From positions 1-54,191 of the forward strand of contig CBFIAU010000012.1 of NCBI GenBank assembly GCA_965660675.1: DNA of 54,191 bases. Direction: 5' to 3'. Shown in pieces: positions 34,132-43,494 of the stretch. Positions within the stretch are counted from its first letter, which is position 1. Each line of letters starts with the position of its first letter. A program made the position numbers and the translations under genes. The notes under the pieces were generated by a model, which was not told the DNA's origin, did no database searches, and was given only the letters and a program-made list of their open reading frames with translations. The stretch is from UBA12202 sp002691725. Lineage in GTDB: Bacteria > Pseudomonadota > Alphaproteobacteria > Puniceispirillales > UBA1172.

Positions 34132-35868
34132 ATGGAAAAACGGTCAATTGAATGTCAGAACATCTCCGGCCCAAGCGCACCTTCATTACGCGCGCCTTCC
34201 TTACGCATGCCTGCCTTACGGTCACCTGATCAGGTGATGCGGCTAGAACGGATGGGGTCTTTCCACCCCATGCGGCTATCATTTTCGCGACAATTAACAC
34301 GCCGGATGCAGCGTGAGGATTGGCAGATTGATTTTCCGCGCTTTGAGCTTGATGAGCGTGGCTTTGGTCATGCGGTTATCCGTGCAAAAACGCCTCATCA
34401 TACCTATTCACTGGTCGCCTTTTGTCATCATATTGATGATGACATGCGGAGCGACCGCGTCATAGCCGAAGCGTGGGATGCCACCTTTACCCTGTTTGAT
34501 GGTGAGCCAAGCCTTCAGCAAATCAAGCAGATGGAACAAACCGTCCCCGTGCAAGAAGCTGGGCGGCAAATGCCCGAACAGCTTTCCCTGAGCCGCGCCA
34601 ATAAATCATTGCGTCTCTTTAATCATGTGGTTGATGCGCTGGCAGATGGCAGACAGCCCGATGCGGACATGATCAATCAGGTTGGCTATGTCATGCGAAC
34701 AACGGCGGTATATGGCAATGGCAAGTTTGGGATTGCTGACCGCAGGCGGATAGCCGACCGTGACGGCATGATGGAACCGTTTCAGGCCGAAATGCTGAGC
34801 GTCTATTTGATCAGGACGTTTTCTTTGAAATGGATTGAACATATGGCCAAGGTTAAGGGCGGCGATAAGGCTATTGCGCTTGACCGCACCCTCGCCCGGC
34901 ATATGGGGGTTGGTAATTCTACCGGACTTGGCATGGCGCCGTTTCTGGTCAATCATCCCAATTTGCTCAATAATTGGATGCAAACCCGTGAGCAAGCGAT
35001 TGCCATCATTAAAGCCAAAGCTGATATCTCAGCTGATGCGATCGACCAGATCAAAACTCTAGCTTACCGCGGCGCTGCATATATTGCGGAATGGCGCGTT
35101 GATGATGATATTCAGATGCAGCGCATTATTCAGCTTGCGGCCGAATGGCAGGATGTGATCGCATGGCTTAATCATGCACCGAACTGGCAACAATCGCATC
35201 CTCTATCAGCTGCTTGCATATGGGCAGAAACTACGCTGTCGCTTGAAGCAGAAGAAATGCTTCATTCCATCTTGATGGAGCCATTTGGGGCAGATTTAGA
35301 TCAATTATGCTCTGACATGGCGGCCGTTGAGATGCCGGTTGCGGCCAACACCTGTTTGGTTGGCGATATGATCGCGCTGATCCGCCGCCATTATGGTTGG
35401 GCGCTTGCTATTAATCTCAATGACCAACACCAATCTGAAGTATTTTGGTACACATCAGCCGCCAAGCTCGAACCGCGTTTAGGCAAGAGATATGAAGAAG
35501 ATGGCGCCGAACGCGAAATGCCATTTGATATTCCGCGTCAGATTCAGTCTGCCCTTGCTGATTTAGAAACCGCTGATCGTGAGATGAGCATCCCACGCTT
35601 CATGATGGCGTTTCCCCAACATCGGTTCATCCTTAACCGTGTGCTGATCATGAAGGACGCCCCCTATGGTGAGATCAGGGATAATCTGGTGGCGGAGAAA
35701 ACGCGGCCTATTGATATGCTGCGCTGCAAATTGAGTTTCTTTGGAGCATCAAAATTTGATCCGAAATCTGATTTATGGACACGGATTTGCCTATTCCAAG
35801 GCGCCCCACTGATTGATGAAATGACAGATCATATTGCTGACGATTGGTTGTTTTCTGCTCTTTCTTAA
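34132..35868 (+). CDS. hypothetical protein, 578 residues
   Basis: I take the ATG at 34132; a TTG three codons earlier is also open. The N-terminus has a 15-nt repeat-encoded stretch (APSLRAPSLRMPALR). There is no signal peptide or membrane helix. Notable segments are QVGYVMRTTAVYGNGKFGIADR, FQAEMLSVYLIRTFSLKWIEH, GNSTGLGMAPFLVNHPNLLN and RHYGWALAINLND. The GNSTGLGMAPF motif suggests a ligand-binding turn. I cannot name the family. It lies between the dipeptidase and the DUF3726 gene on the same strand, 42 bp from the latter, so it probably belongs to the same catabolic unit. Confidence 0.65.
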   Translation: MEKRSIECQNISGPSAPSLRAPSLRMPALRSPDQVMRLERMGSFHPMRLSFSRQLTRRMQREDWQIDFPRFELDERGFGHAVIRAKTPHHTYSLVAFCHHIDDDMRSDRVIAEAWDATFTLFDGEPSLQQIKQMEQTVPVQEAGRQMPEQLSLSRANKSLRLFNHVVDALADGRQPDADMINQVGYVMRTTAVYGNGKFGIADRRRIADRDGMMEPFQAEMLSVYLIRTFSLKWIEHMAKVKGGDKAIALDRTLARHMGVGNSTGLGMAPFLVNHPNLLNNWMQTREQAIAIIKAKADISADAIDQIKTLAYRGAAYIAEWRVDDDIQMQRIIQLAAEWQDVIAWLNHAPNWQQSHPLSAACIWAETTLSLEAEEMLHSILMEPFGADLDQLCSDMAAVEMPVAANTCLVGDMIALIRRHYGWALAINLNDQHQSEVFWYTSAAKLEPRLGKRYEEDGAEREMPFDIPRQIQSALADLETADREMSIPRFMMAFPQHRFILNRVLIMKDAPYGEIRDNLVAEKTRPIDMLRCKLSFFGASKFDPKSDLWTRICLFQGAPLIDEMTDHIADDWLFSALS

Positions 35869-35910
35869 TCTTGTGTTATCCTCTATGGATGCCTGACATA
35901 AGCGAACATC

Positions 35911-36639
35911 ATGCCTCTTGTATCACAAAATGAATTGGGTGGACTGACCGAAAAGGCATGGCGGGGGCTGGCCGTTGATACCCCTGTGGCTTGGGGGTTA
36001 GCCAAGGATTCTAATGCTATGGTGCAATGGCTGGCAAGCCACGATTACCCGTTTGAGAAAGACTTGCTAGACACGCTTTCGCAAGTCCGCGCGCAGCCTC
36101 AGATCGCGCATGATAACCCTCTGGATAGTGGGGTGTTAATTGCGCCTTTGCATGGCCTTATTATGCTCGACAGCCTGATGGCGGATCAGTTGACGTGGAA
36201 AGGCCATATTTATGGCATCAATTTTATCATTGCCGCTATGGGGTTGCTCAAAGACGCGACAAGTAACGCGCGTCAAAATGATGGTCAGGGTATCGTGCTT
36301 TGCCAAGACAATAGTATTCTCGCCATGTGGTCAGGCGCTGAGATCAGGCTTTCCAAATCGGCATATTCTGATGGCGCCTATGAGTTGCACCCTTTAACTG
36401 ATCATGCGGGTGATGCGGGTCATGCCAATAAGGGCGTAATTTCTTCTTCGCTATCTTCGCTATCCGCGCTAACATCACTATCTTCGCTATCTTCACTGGC
36501 AGACAGCAAAAATGACGCTGTTACGGTCACGCAATCACTATGGCAGCAGCTGCTCGATTATGCGCAAAATACCTATGTTCCAGAAAATGAGATATCGCGC
36601 AATCGCGGTGCTGGCGCCGGCAATATTGATAATGATTAA
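35911..36639 (+). CDS. DUF3726-type protein
   Basis: A 242-residue soluble protein whose start, PLVSQNELGGLTEKAWRGL, and AWGLAKDSNAMVQWLA fit the DUF3726 group of uncharacterised proteins. The central part has PLHGLIMLDSLMADQLTW. A Ser/Leu-rich repeat (SSLSSLSALTSLSSLSSL) encoded by 9-nt repeats interrupts the C-terminal third. Its function is not known; its close position after the 578-residue protein suggests joint action. Confidence 0.6.
   Translation: MPLVSQNELGGLTEKAWRGLAVDTPVAWGLAKDSNAMVQWLASHDYPFEKDLLDTLSQVRAQPQIAHDNPLDSGVLIAPLHGLIMLDSLMADQLTWKGHIYGINFIIAAMGLLKDATSNARQNDGQGIVLCQDNSILAMWSGAEIRLSKSAYSDGAYELHPLTDHAGDAGHANKGVISSSLSSLSALTSLSSLSSLADSKNDAVTVTQSLWQQLLDYAQNTYVPENEISRNRGAGAGNIDND
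36441..36498 (+). repeat. in-frame 9-nt repeats in the DUF3726-type gene
   Basis: Repeats of TCTTCGCTA with slight variation encode a Ser-Ser-Leu tract of about 18 residues. They are in frame. Confidence 0.75.
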
Positions 36640-36822
36640 ACGCCAGAACAGGCGGTGTTGCTGTGAACTATACTCACGGCGGCAATAATATTCTACAAAC
36701 GCTTAATGCCTGGCCCTGCTAACATTTTATGCTTGCTTTTATTGTATGAAGTCGTAAATTTTTTTTGTTAGATGTACTTATTTACCGTACCCTGGCACCA
36801 AATATTTAAGAGGGATAAGGGC

Positions 36823-37617
36823 ATGAATATCACGGATTTGGCAGCTGATTATGAACGGGATGGTTATGTTTCTGGCGTTCCTGTCTTGACCCAGGATGAA
36901 GTCACCTATCATAGAACAGCGCTGGAAAAGGCAGAGCATGAGCTTAATGCTAGCCTGCATTATCAGTTTAAGGTTCACACCATTCTCACCTCCCCTTATG
37001 AGCTGGCCACACGGCCACAGGTGCTTGATCTGGTTGAGGCGATGATCGGGCCAGATATCCTGCTCTATAATGCCACCTTCATTATCAAAGAGCCGCATAG
37101 CACAAGCTATGTTAGCTGGCATCAAGATCTGACCTATTGGGGGTTAAGCCATAGTGATCAAGTTAGCATGTGGTTAGCGCTATCAGACGCTGATGAGATC
37201 AGTGGCGGTATGCGGATGATCCCCGGTAGTCATAAGCTCGGTCAGATTAATCACGAAACTGGCAGTGATAGCAACAATGTATTACTGCAAAGCCAGACGG
37301 TGCAAAATGTTGATGAAAGCCAAGCCGTATTATGTGCGCTAAAGCCTGGGGAGGCGTCTTTTCATCATGGCTGGACGCTCCATGCCTCTATGCCAAACCA
37401 TAGTGATGACAGGCGCATTGGGCTTAATGTGCAATTTTTTGCTGCCCATATTCGCCAAACCAAGCATGATCTGGATACCGCCATGCTGGTTCGAGGCAAA
37501 GATGATTACGGCCATTTTGAAGCCGATATCCCCGCCAGCGCAGACTTGGACCCGGCGGCCATAATACGCCGTAATGAGCTTGAGGAAAGATATAAGATGA
37601 TCGCTGGGCAGGGTTAA
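36823..37617 (+). CDS. phytanoyl-CoA dioxygenase (PhyH) family protein
   Basis: 264 residues from the ATG at 36823, rather than the in-frame ATG at 36772, which has no binding site. This is an Fe(II)/2-oxoglutarate dioxygenase of the PhyH family. The metal ligands His and Asp are in SWHQDLTYWG and the distal His in HGWTLHASMPNHSDDRR, whose Arg binds 2-oxoglutarate. GGMRMIPGSHK is the conserved turn. Relatives hydroxylate ectoine, proline-like compounds, phosphonates and acyl-CoAs. In this neighbourhood a hydroxylation of a betaine or amino acid is plausible. It has its own 180-bp upstream gap and may have its own promoter. Confidence 0.87.
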   Translation: MNITDLAADYERDGYVSGVPVLTQDEVTYHRTALEKAEHELNASLHYQFKVHTILTSPYELATRPQVLDLVEAMIGPDILLYNATFIIKEPHSTSYVSWHQDLTYWGLSHSDQVSMWLALSDADEISGGMRMIPGSHKLGQINHETGSDSNNVLLQSQTVQNVDESQAVLCALKPGEASFHHGWTLHASMPNHSDDRRIGLNVQFFAAHIRQTKHDLDTAMLVRGKDDYGHFEADIPASADLDPAAIIRRNELEERYKMIAGQG

Positions 37618-37625
37618 TATTTATT

Positions 37626-37647
37626 CAGGTCTTTATCAGGTCTTTAT
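37626..37647. repeat. 11-bp tandem duplication
   Basis: CAGGTCTTTAT occurs twice in a row, just after the dioxygenase stop and before the convergent ABC-F gene. Confidence 0.75.
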
Positions 37648-37683
37648 CAGCTTTGAATGCGCCTTAAGACATGGCTAAGTTTA

Positions 37684-39537
37684 TCATGCGGTTTCAATCT
37701 GGCTTTGCAGATCAAGCCATTCATCTTCAAGTGCCGACAGTGCCCCGATCGTATCAGATAGGGCGTCCGTCTTGGCGCTAACAGCTTCCTGACTATGCGC
37801 TTGATAGAACTCCGGAGCCGCCATCTCAGCTTCCAGCATATGCTTTTTGGCAGTCAATTTTTCCATTTTCTTTTCGAGCTCTCCTGATTGCTTTTTCAGC
37901 CTGGCGATATTGACCTTTGGCTGATCTGATTTTGGCAAAGAGTCTGATGCTCTGGCTTTCCTGGATTTTGACTTTTTATGCGCTTCCATAACCAGCGCTT
38001 TATAGTCTTCCATATCGCCATCAAAATCAGCAACAGCCCCGTCATTGACCAGCCATAACTTATCAGCAACAGTTTCAACTAAATGGCTATCATGACTGAC
38101 CAAAATGACCGCGCCTTCATATTCATTTAGTGCCATGACAAGGGCTTCGCGGCTTTCAATATCAAGGTGGTTTGTTGGCTCATCAAGAATAAGGATATGC
38201 GGCGCATCAATGGTCGCCATCAGCATAAGCAGCCGGGCTTTCTGACCACCAGACAGCTTCTCCACCGGCAGGTCAGCGATATCAACACCAAAGCCTGACG
38301 CACCAAGCCGCGCCCGCAGTGTTTTTTCATCATCATTAGGGCGCAGCCGCATGATATGGGTATAAGCGCTATCCCCTTCAACTAACTCATCAAGCTGATG
38401 CTGAGCAAAGAAGCCAACCCGCAGTTTATTGGTCTTAAACATATGGCCATCCATTAATGGCAGCCTATCAGCAAAGAGTTTTGATAACGTCGATTTGCCC
38501 TCACCATTTGCGCCTAGAAGCGCGATCCGATCATCGCTATCAAGGCGTAGCTCAAGCCGCGATAAGACAGCTTTATTGTCATAGCCTACCTGCCCTTTCT
38601 CAACGACTAGCAAGGGCGGTTTAAGCTCAGATGGCGTCGGAAAACGAAACCCTGCCACGACATTTTCGGTCAGTGCCATAATCGGCTTCATTTTTTCCAG
38701 CTGCTTTAGGCGCGATTGCGCTTGCCTGGCCTTTGATGCTTTGGCGCGAAAGCGTTCAACAAAGCGTTCAATATGGGCGCGTTGCATATCTTGTTTACGC
38801 CGCATGGATTGCTGTTGTTCGAGCTTGGCGCGGCGTTCATTATCAAATTGATCATAATTGCCGCTATAATAATTCAGGCTTAGGTGGCTGAGATGCAAAA
38901 TCCCTGTGACCGACCGATTAAGCAATTCCCGATCATGCGAAATAATCAGCGCTGTTTTCTGATATTTGGCTAAAAACTGTTCAAGCCAGACAGCGCCTTC
39001 AAGATCAAGATAGTTTGTCGGCTCATCCAATAGAAGCAAATCAGGCTGAGAAAACAGAACCGCCGCCAGCGCCACCCGCATTCGCCATCCGCCCGAAAAC
39101 TCCTGACACGGACGTGCTTGTGCATATTGATCAAATCCCAATCCAGATAGAATAGATGATGCTCTTGCCTCGGCTGAATAGGCATCAATATCGTTAAGCC
39201 GCTGATAGACTTCTGCCATGCGCTCAGGTTCTGCCGCTATTTCCGCTTCTGCCAGTAGCGCCGCCCGTTCCTCATCAGCAGCTAGAACCGTATCAAGTAA
39301 TGATACTTCATTGGCAGGGGCTTCTTGTTCGACACCGCCAATGCGAAAATAGCTGGGCATATCAATGCTGCCAGAATCAGGATGATATTCATTTTTGATC
39401 AGCTTGAACAACGTGGTTTTGCCAGTGCCATTTCTGCCAACAATGCCAACCTTATGGCCAGTGGGGATGTTGGCGGAGGTGTTGTCAAATAGCGGATTGC
39501 CTTCTATGGCAAAGGATAGGTTAGAAATCGTTAACAT
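37684..39537 (-). CDS. ABC-F family ATPase (YheS/Uup-like)
   Basis: A 617-residue soluble protein with two ABC domains and no membrane part. Domain 1 has GIVGRNGTGKTT, EFSGGWRMRVALAAVL and LLLDEPTNYLDL. The interdomain linker is basic and helical (RRKQDMQRAHIERFVERFRA). Domain 2 has GANGEGKSTLSK, LSGGQKARLLML and LILDEPTNHLDI. The C-terminus is a coiled coil (KKQSGELEKKMEKLTAKKHM). ABC-F proteins act on the ribosomal E site in translation and stalling rescue. The order and C-terminal coil are like YheS. It is monocistronic and convergent with the dioxygenase gene. Confidence 0.93.
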   Translation of the reverse strand: MLTISNLSFAIEGNPLFDNTSANIPTGHKVGIVGRNGTGKTTLFKLIKNEYHPDSGSIDMPSYFRIGGVEQEAPANEVSLLDTVLAADEERAALLAEAEIAAEPERMAEVYQRLNDIDAYSAEARASSILSGLGFDQYAQARPCQEFSGGWRMRVALAAVLFSQPDLLLLDEPTNYLDLEGAVWLEQFLAKYQKTALIISHDRELLNRSVTGILHLSHLSLNYYSGNYDQFDNERRAKLEQQQSMRRKQDMQRAHIERFVERFRAKASKARQAQSRLKQLEKMKPIMALTENVVAGFRFPTPSELKPPLLVVEKGQVGYDNKAVLSRLELRLDSDDRIALLGANGEGKSTLSKLFADRLPLMDGHMFKTNKLRVGFFAQHQLDELVEGDSAYTHIMRLRPNDDEKTLRARLGASGFGVDIADLPVEKLSGGQKARLLMLMATIDAPHILILDEPTNHLDIESREALVMALNEYEGAVILVSHDSHLVETVADKLWLVNDGAVADFDGDMEDYKALVMEAHKKSKSRKARASDSLPKSDQPKVNIARLKKQSGELEKKMEKLTAKKHMLEAEMAAPEFYQAHSQEAVSAKTDALSDTIGALSALEDEWLDLQSQIETA

Positions 39538-39733
39538 GGTGCATGCCTAACGGCTTTCGCGGTGAAGTCAATATAAGATTTTCATCCCTATTAAATTATC
39601 TGCAAATATTCGAAACCGTTGATAGGACTGGTCTTGGCGCAAAAATATTGTCCAGATTTGATCATTTGTGCTTTCTATGCGAGCATAGGCTTAGTGCGTG
39701 TAAAATAAGTATAAAAAAGAAAGACGTAGTTAC

Positions 39734-40480
39734 ATGATTTTATACCCAACTATTGAGCTCTTGGGCGCTAAGCCGGTGAGTTTATATCGTGGCAACCTTG
39801 AGGAGCCAGAAATTTGGAAAGTTGATGCTGTTGAAAAAGCCATGGAGTTTGCTCAAGCTGGCGCTGAATGGGTGCATATCACTGATTTTGATGCCATTAT
39901 TGATGAAAACATGCCAAATACTGATATTATCTCGCAAGTTATCAGAGAATTGCCAGCAAATGTTCAGGTTGGTGGCGGTATCCGTTCCATGTCAAAAATT
40001 GAGGAATGGATAAATCAAGGGGCGGCGCGCGTCGTTCTCGGCACAGTAGCAACGATACAGCCTGACCTTGTTAAAGAAGCAGCCTTGCTGTTTCCAGATC
40101 AGATCGTGGTTGCCATTGACGTTATTGGTGAGCAAGTGGTCACCCATGGCTGGAAAGAGCAAACGGCATTTAAGGCCGAAGATTATATTGAGTTTTTCAA
40201 AAATGATGCCTTGGCGTCATTTATTGTCACCGATATTGATGCCACGGTCGAATTATCAGAGGATTCATTAGGCCTGATCACGCGACTAGCCGGGATTTCC
40301 AATACGCCTGTCATCGCGCGAGGGCTTACGCGCAGCCTTGATGATTTAGCGCGAATTAAGTTCGTTCCATATGTTCATGGGGCGATTGTTGGACGCGCGC
40401 TTTTTGACGGTAGCTACACCATAGAAGACGCATTGGCTGTCGCCAATCAAGAAAGCGGAAATATCGCACCCTTTATTTAA
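39734..40480 (+). CDS. HisA/HisF-fold protein (orphan ProFAR isomerase-like)
   Basis: A 248-residue (beta-alpha)8 protein of the HisA type: AGAEWVHITDFDAI, VQVGGGIRSMSKIEEWINQG, GAARVVLGTVA (phosphate binding) and VVAIDVIGEQVVTHGWKEQT. HisA needs Asp8 and Asp127. Here the first is Glu8 (PTIELLGAK for PAIDLKDGK), while the second is kept in AIDVIGE. The usual YTDI-RDGT loop is VTDIDATVEL. No other his genes flank it, so a paralogue with another substrate or a regulatory role is likelier than histidine synthesis. The ATG has only a weak GAAAGA upstream. The 196-bp gap before it holds no convincing gene. Confidence 0.75.
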   Translation: MILYPTIELLGAKPVSLYRGNLEEPEIWKVDAVEKAMEFAQAGAEWVHITDFDAIIDENMPNTDIISQVIRELPANVQVGGGIRSMSKIEEWINQGAARVVLGTVATIQPDLVKEAALLFPDQIVVAIDVIGEQVVTHGWKEQTAFKAEDYIEFFKNDALASFIVTDIDATVELSEDSLGLITRLAGISNTPVIARGLTRSLDDLARIKFVPYVHGAIVGRALFDGSYTIEDALAVANQESGNIAPFI

Positions 40481-40722
40481 GCATTGTTAATATTGATACG
40501 ATCTTGGCTCCCTTTCCGCTGATCCTTCTATTATCTGGCACTATCGGTATAATCTCTGTTATACGTCCTATGTATTCATAATTACTAATTTAGCATAGCA
40601 AAATGTTTTATGCGCAAGAGCATTGCGGAATATCACCAAAAAATGCTAATAAGTTAGTAGATATAATGCGATAGCATGTTGAGTCAGTCATCTTTGTGTT
40701 ACGGTTGGGAAGGGAAATTCTG

Positions 40723-41511
40723 ATGAAACTTACTGTTCATGGAAGCCGTGGGTCAATCCCGACACCTTCTAAATATACTGTTAAGTATGGTGGTAATACA
40801 TCATGCTTTGAATTAGAGTTTGGTAATTATCAGATATTTTTTGATACTGGCAGTGGCTTTAAAAATATTTCTTTAGCCGATAAACATATTGATAAATTAA
40901 TCTTTTACAGCCATTGGCATCATGATCATATCCAGGGCTTACCATTTAATTCGCATATCTTTAATCAAGAAAATAAAATCACCGTGACTAGCGCTTTGGC
41001 TAGTCGGAACGTCTTGCGGCATACTTTGCAGACTTATTTTTCGGGTGGATACTTCCCTGTCGATATTGTGAAAGTTCTGTCAAACCTTATGTTCAAAAAC
41101 ATATCAACTGTCAAAAAATCTATTGAAAAAGACTTTCATCTTGATTGGCTTGAGCTTCAACATCCTGGCGGTTGTTACGGGTACAGCATAATTTATGATG
41201 GCAAGAAAATATGTTATCTTTGTGATAATGAATATGATGAGGCGCAACTGCCATTGCTTGAAAAATTCGCTGACAATTCGGATTTGGTGATATGGGATGG
41301 CATGTTTACCGAGGATGAATTGGCCGAAAAAACCGGATGGGGACATTCCTCTATCGAACAGGGCGTCAAGTTTTTTGATCAAACTAATATTAAATCCATG
41401 ATGATCACACATCACGCGCCTTACCGCACGGACAACTTGCTTGATGAAATTGCGCCATCGTTACCTGATGGGGTCTATTTTGCCAAAGATGAAATGAGCG
41501 TTACGATCTAG
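40723..41511 (+). CDS. metallo-beta-lactamase-fold hydrolase
   Basis: 262 residues from the ATG at 40723, with GGGAAGGGA about 8 nt upstream. The N-terminus KLTVHGSRGSIPTPS and YGGNTSCFELE are typical of the PhnP/RNase Z-like MBL branch. HWHHDHIQG provides the HxHxDH metal site, LCDNEYDE and GWGHSS further ligands, and MITHHAP the C-terminal His. Many members of this branch are phosphodiesterases. Its place beside a cyclase cluster makes a cyclic-nucleotide or related phosphodiester a reasonable guess. The 240 bp upstream is AT-rich with no visible gene. Confidence 0.85.
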   Translation: MKLTVHGSRGSIPTPSKYTVKYGGNTSCFELEFGNYQIFFDTGSGFKNISLADKHIDKLIFYSHWHHDHIQGLPFNSHIFNQENKITVTSALASRNVLRHTLQTYFSGGYFPVDIVKVLSNLMFKNISTVKKSIEKDFHLDWLELQHPGGCYGYSIIYDGKKICYLCDNEYDEAQLPLLEKFADNSDLVIWDGMFTEDELAEKTGWGHSSIEQGVKFFDQTNIKSMMITHHAPYRTDNLLDEIAPSLPDGVYFAKDEMSVTI

Positions 41512-41603
41512 TCGTTATAGTCTAGACATTGAACCCCGCCCCCGTTCGCCCCCATTCGCATAAGGGTTGGCATCATTGCAGCATTATCATGACCAGATAA
41601 ACT

Positions 41604-43388
41604 TTATTCAGATGTTGCCAAGATGGTTTCGTTATACACTTGCAGCAGCGTATTATAAATCACAAGATCAATATTCTTCATGTCATTAATGATATCAGTA
41701 AAGGCATTGTGATCGCTTGCTTTAATCGCCTTTTGGAGCCATGGATAATCATCAACTCCGCCCGTTTTGCTGACAGCAAGACCTGTTGCATAAAGGATAT
41801 CACGGACAGATGGTTCAGATATTTGCTCGGCTAGCTCAAGCCCCAGATCAATTCTATCATCCATGAAACAGGCAAAGACAGCATCTGATTTTCGCTTATT
41901 ACTGTTAATCTGGCCCTGCGGTACGGGGTCGTATTCCAACGCTTTGAGGGTAAGGTCACAGCCTTCGGTTGTCTGCCCTGTTTTCAGCAATGCCTCACCA
42001 TATTGCTGAAGAATACGCGGGTCATTAGGCACCATATCATAGGCTTTTTTGCCATGCTCCAAGGATAAATTAAACTTCTTTGTGCCTGAATACACTGCCG
42101 ATAATAACCGATGACATTCAAAATCATTAGGGTCAATTTTGATAGCAGTTGAGATTAAAGTATCCCAGACCGGCGACAGCTCTTCAAATGTATCATTGAT
42201 ATAGTTGCGGGCGAAAGCCTGGCCAAGCGTACAGGCTTTCCAGGCATAGGCTTGGGCGTTATTGGGGTCAGACTCAATCGCCTGATCAAACATTTTAAGC
42301 GCTTCGGCATTGGCATCCTTGCTAAACTGGTGATGCATTTCCTTGCCTTTGAGCAGATACTCGTATGAGCTCATATTCTCAGTTGGCTTACGCTTGGCGC
42401 GCTGCAAACTGACAAGCTCAATCTCACCCAGAACCATTCTCACAACGCTCCTGACAATCTCATCCTGAACATCAAAAATATCATCTAGGCTACGATCAAA
42501 TTTCTGGCTCCATTTAATATCTTCGGTTTCCGTTTCGATCAGCGAAATGGTGATCCGAACCTTGTTGCCAGCGGTGCGCGCCGTTCCCTCAGCGAGAAAA
42601 TTAATATTAAACTGGTCAATGAAATTTTCTCTTTTGGTATCACTATTAACAAAGTTGATGCTCGATTGGCGCGACACAACCGACAACTGCCTGACCATCG
42701 AAAGTTCGGTCAGAATATCTTCAAAAATACCATCAACAAGAAAAGAGCTATCATCATTCATATTCATATTCTTGAATGGTAGCACGCATAGGTTAGGCTT
42801 TTTTAGCCTGTCAACGCTGTAATCCGCCTCGTCGGATTGATCATCTTCCATATGATCTGTATTCGATGTCATTATCGTGAACACTTCAAAGTCACTTGAA
42901 ATATTCTTCAGCTTTTTTGTTCCTGCGGCGTGGGTGATCGCCTCAATCTGTGACTTCACTTTTTCATTAATAATCCGCGATACTAAAATCTGCCCCGGCA
43001 CACATTGGGCTTCTAGTCGAGCCGCGATATTGACCCCGTTGCCATAGATATTATCTTTCTCCACGATGACATCATCACAATGAATGCCAACCCGAAAGAT
43101 CAGTTTCTTGTCACCAGTTTCATCTGAGATACTAAGATTTCTTTCATGAATCGCATCTTGAAAATTAATCGCACAGTTAACCGCTTCGACCGTACTTGGA
43201 AACTCCGCCAAAACAGAGTCACCAGCCGTGTGGAAAATCCTACCCCCATGTTTGCTTATAAAGGTATCGATGATTTCACGACAAGCGTTAAGGCTGAAAA
43301 GTGTTTTTTCTTCGTTATCAAGCATATGCTTGCTAAAGCCGACGCAATCAGCAGCAACGATCGTAACAAATTTTCTAACAACTGACAT
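41604..43388 (-). CDS. class III adenylate/guanylate cyclase with TolB-N-like and TPR domains
   Basis: A 594-residue soluble protein. The cyclase homology domain is at about 5-165 (VTIVAADCVGFSKHM with metal Asp14, GGRIFHTAGDSVLAEF with the second metal Asp57, NGVNIAARLEA). A FlgO/TolB-N-like domain is at about 205-330 (PNLCVLPFKNMN, FVDGIFEDILTEL in sense, WSQKFDRSLDDIFDVQDEI). TPR-type repeats run from about 350 to 500 (AEALKMFDQAIESDPNNAQA, SLEHGKKAYDMVPNDPRI). This architecture is common in rhizobial and other alphaproteobacterial cyclases. It is divergent from the cNMP-binding gene across a 106-bp AT-rich gap and a paralogue of the protein at 48169. Confidence 0.9.
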   Translation of the reverse strand: MSVVRKFVTIVAADCVGFSKHMLDNEEKTLFSLNACREIIDTFISKHGGRIFHTAGDSVLAEFPSTVEAVNCAINFQDAIHERNLSISDETGDKKLIFRVGIHCDDVIVEKDNIYGNGVNIAARLEAQCVPGQILVSRIINEKVKSQIEAITHAAGTKKLKNISSDFEVFTIMTSNTDHMEDDQSDEADYSVDRLKKPNLCVLPFKNMNMNDDSSFLVDGIFEDILTELSMVRQLSVVSRQSSINFVNSDTKRENFIDQFNINFLAEGTARTAGNKVRITISLIETETEDIKWSQKFDRSLDDIFDVQDEIVRSVVRMVLGEIELVSLQRAKRKPTENMSSYEYLLKGKEMHHQFSKDANAEALKMFDQAIESDPNNAQAYAWKACTLGQAFARNYINDTFEELSPVWDTLISTAIKIDPNDFECHRLLSAVYSGTKKFNLSLEHGKKAYDMVPNDPRILQQYGEALLKTGQTTEGCDLTLKALEYDPVPQGQINSNKRKSDAVFACFMDDRIDLGLELAEQISEPSVRDILYATGLAVSKTGGVDDYPWLQKAIKASDHNAFTDIINDMKNIDLVIYNTLLQVYNETILATSE

Positions 43389-43494
43389 TTTTTATATCAT
43401 TTCATTATAAAATAGTAATACTATTACATTATATGATAATACATTATCTAAGATTAATATTAATTCAATCCTATTTTTCTTAAAGGGCTAGATT

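Noticed and set aside
39543..39737. 64-codon open frame between the ABC-F and HisA-like genes
   Set aside because: No ribosome-binding site, no family resemblance, and AT-rich sequence typical of a promoter gap.
39734..40480. Histidine biosynthesis gene hisA
   Set aside because: Glu replaces the first catalytic Asp and there are no neighbouring his genes; called HisA-like only.
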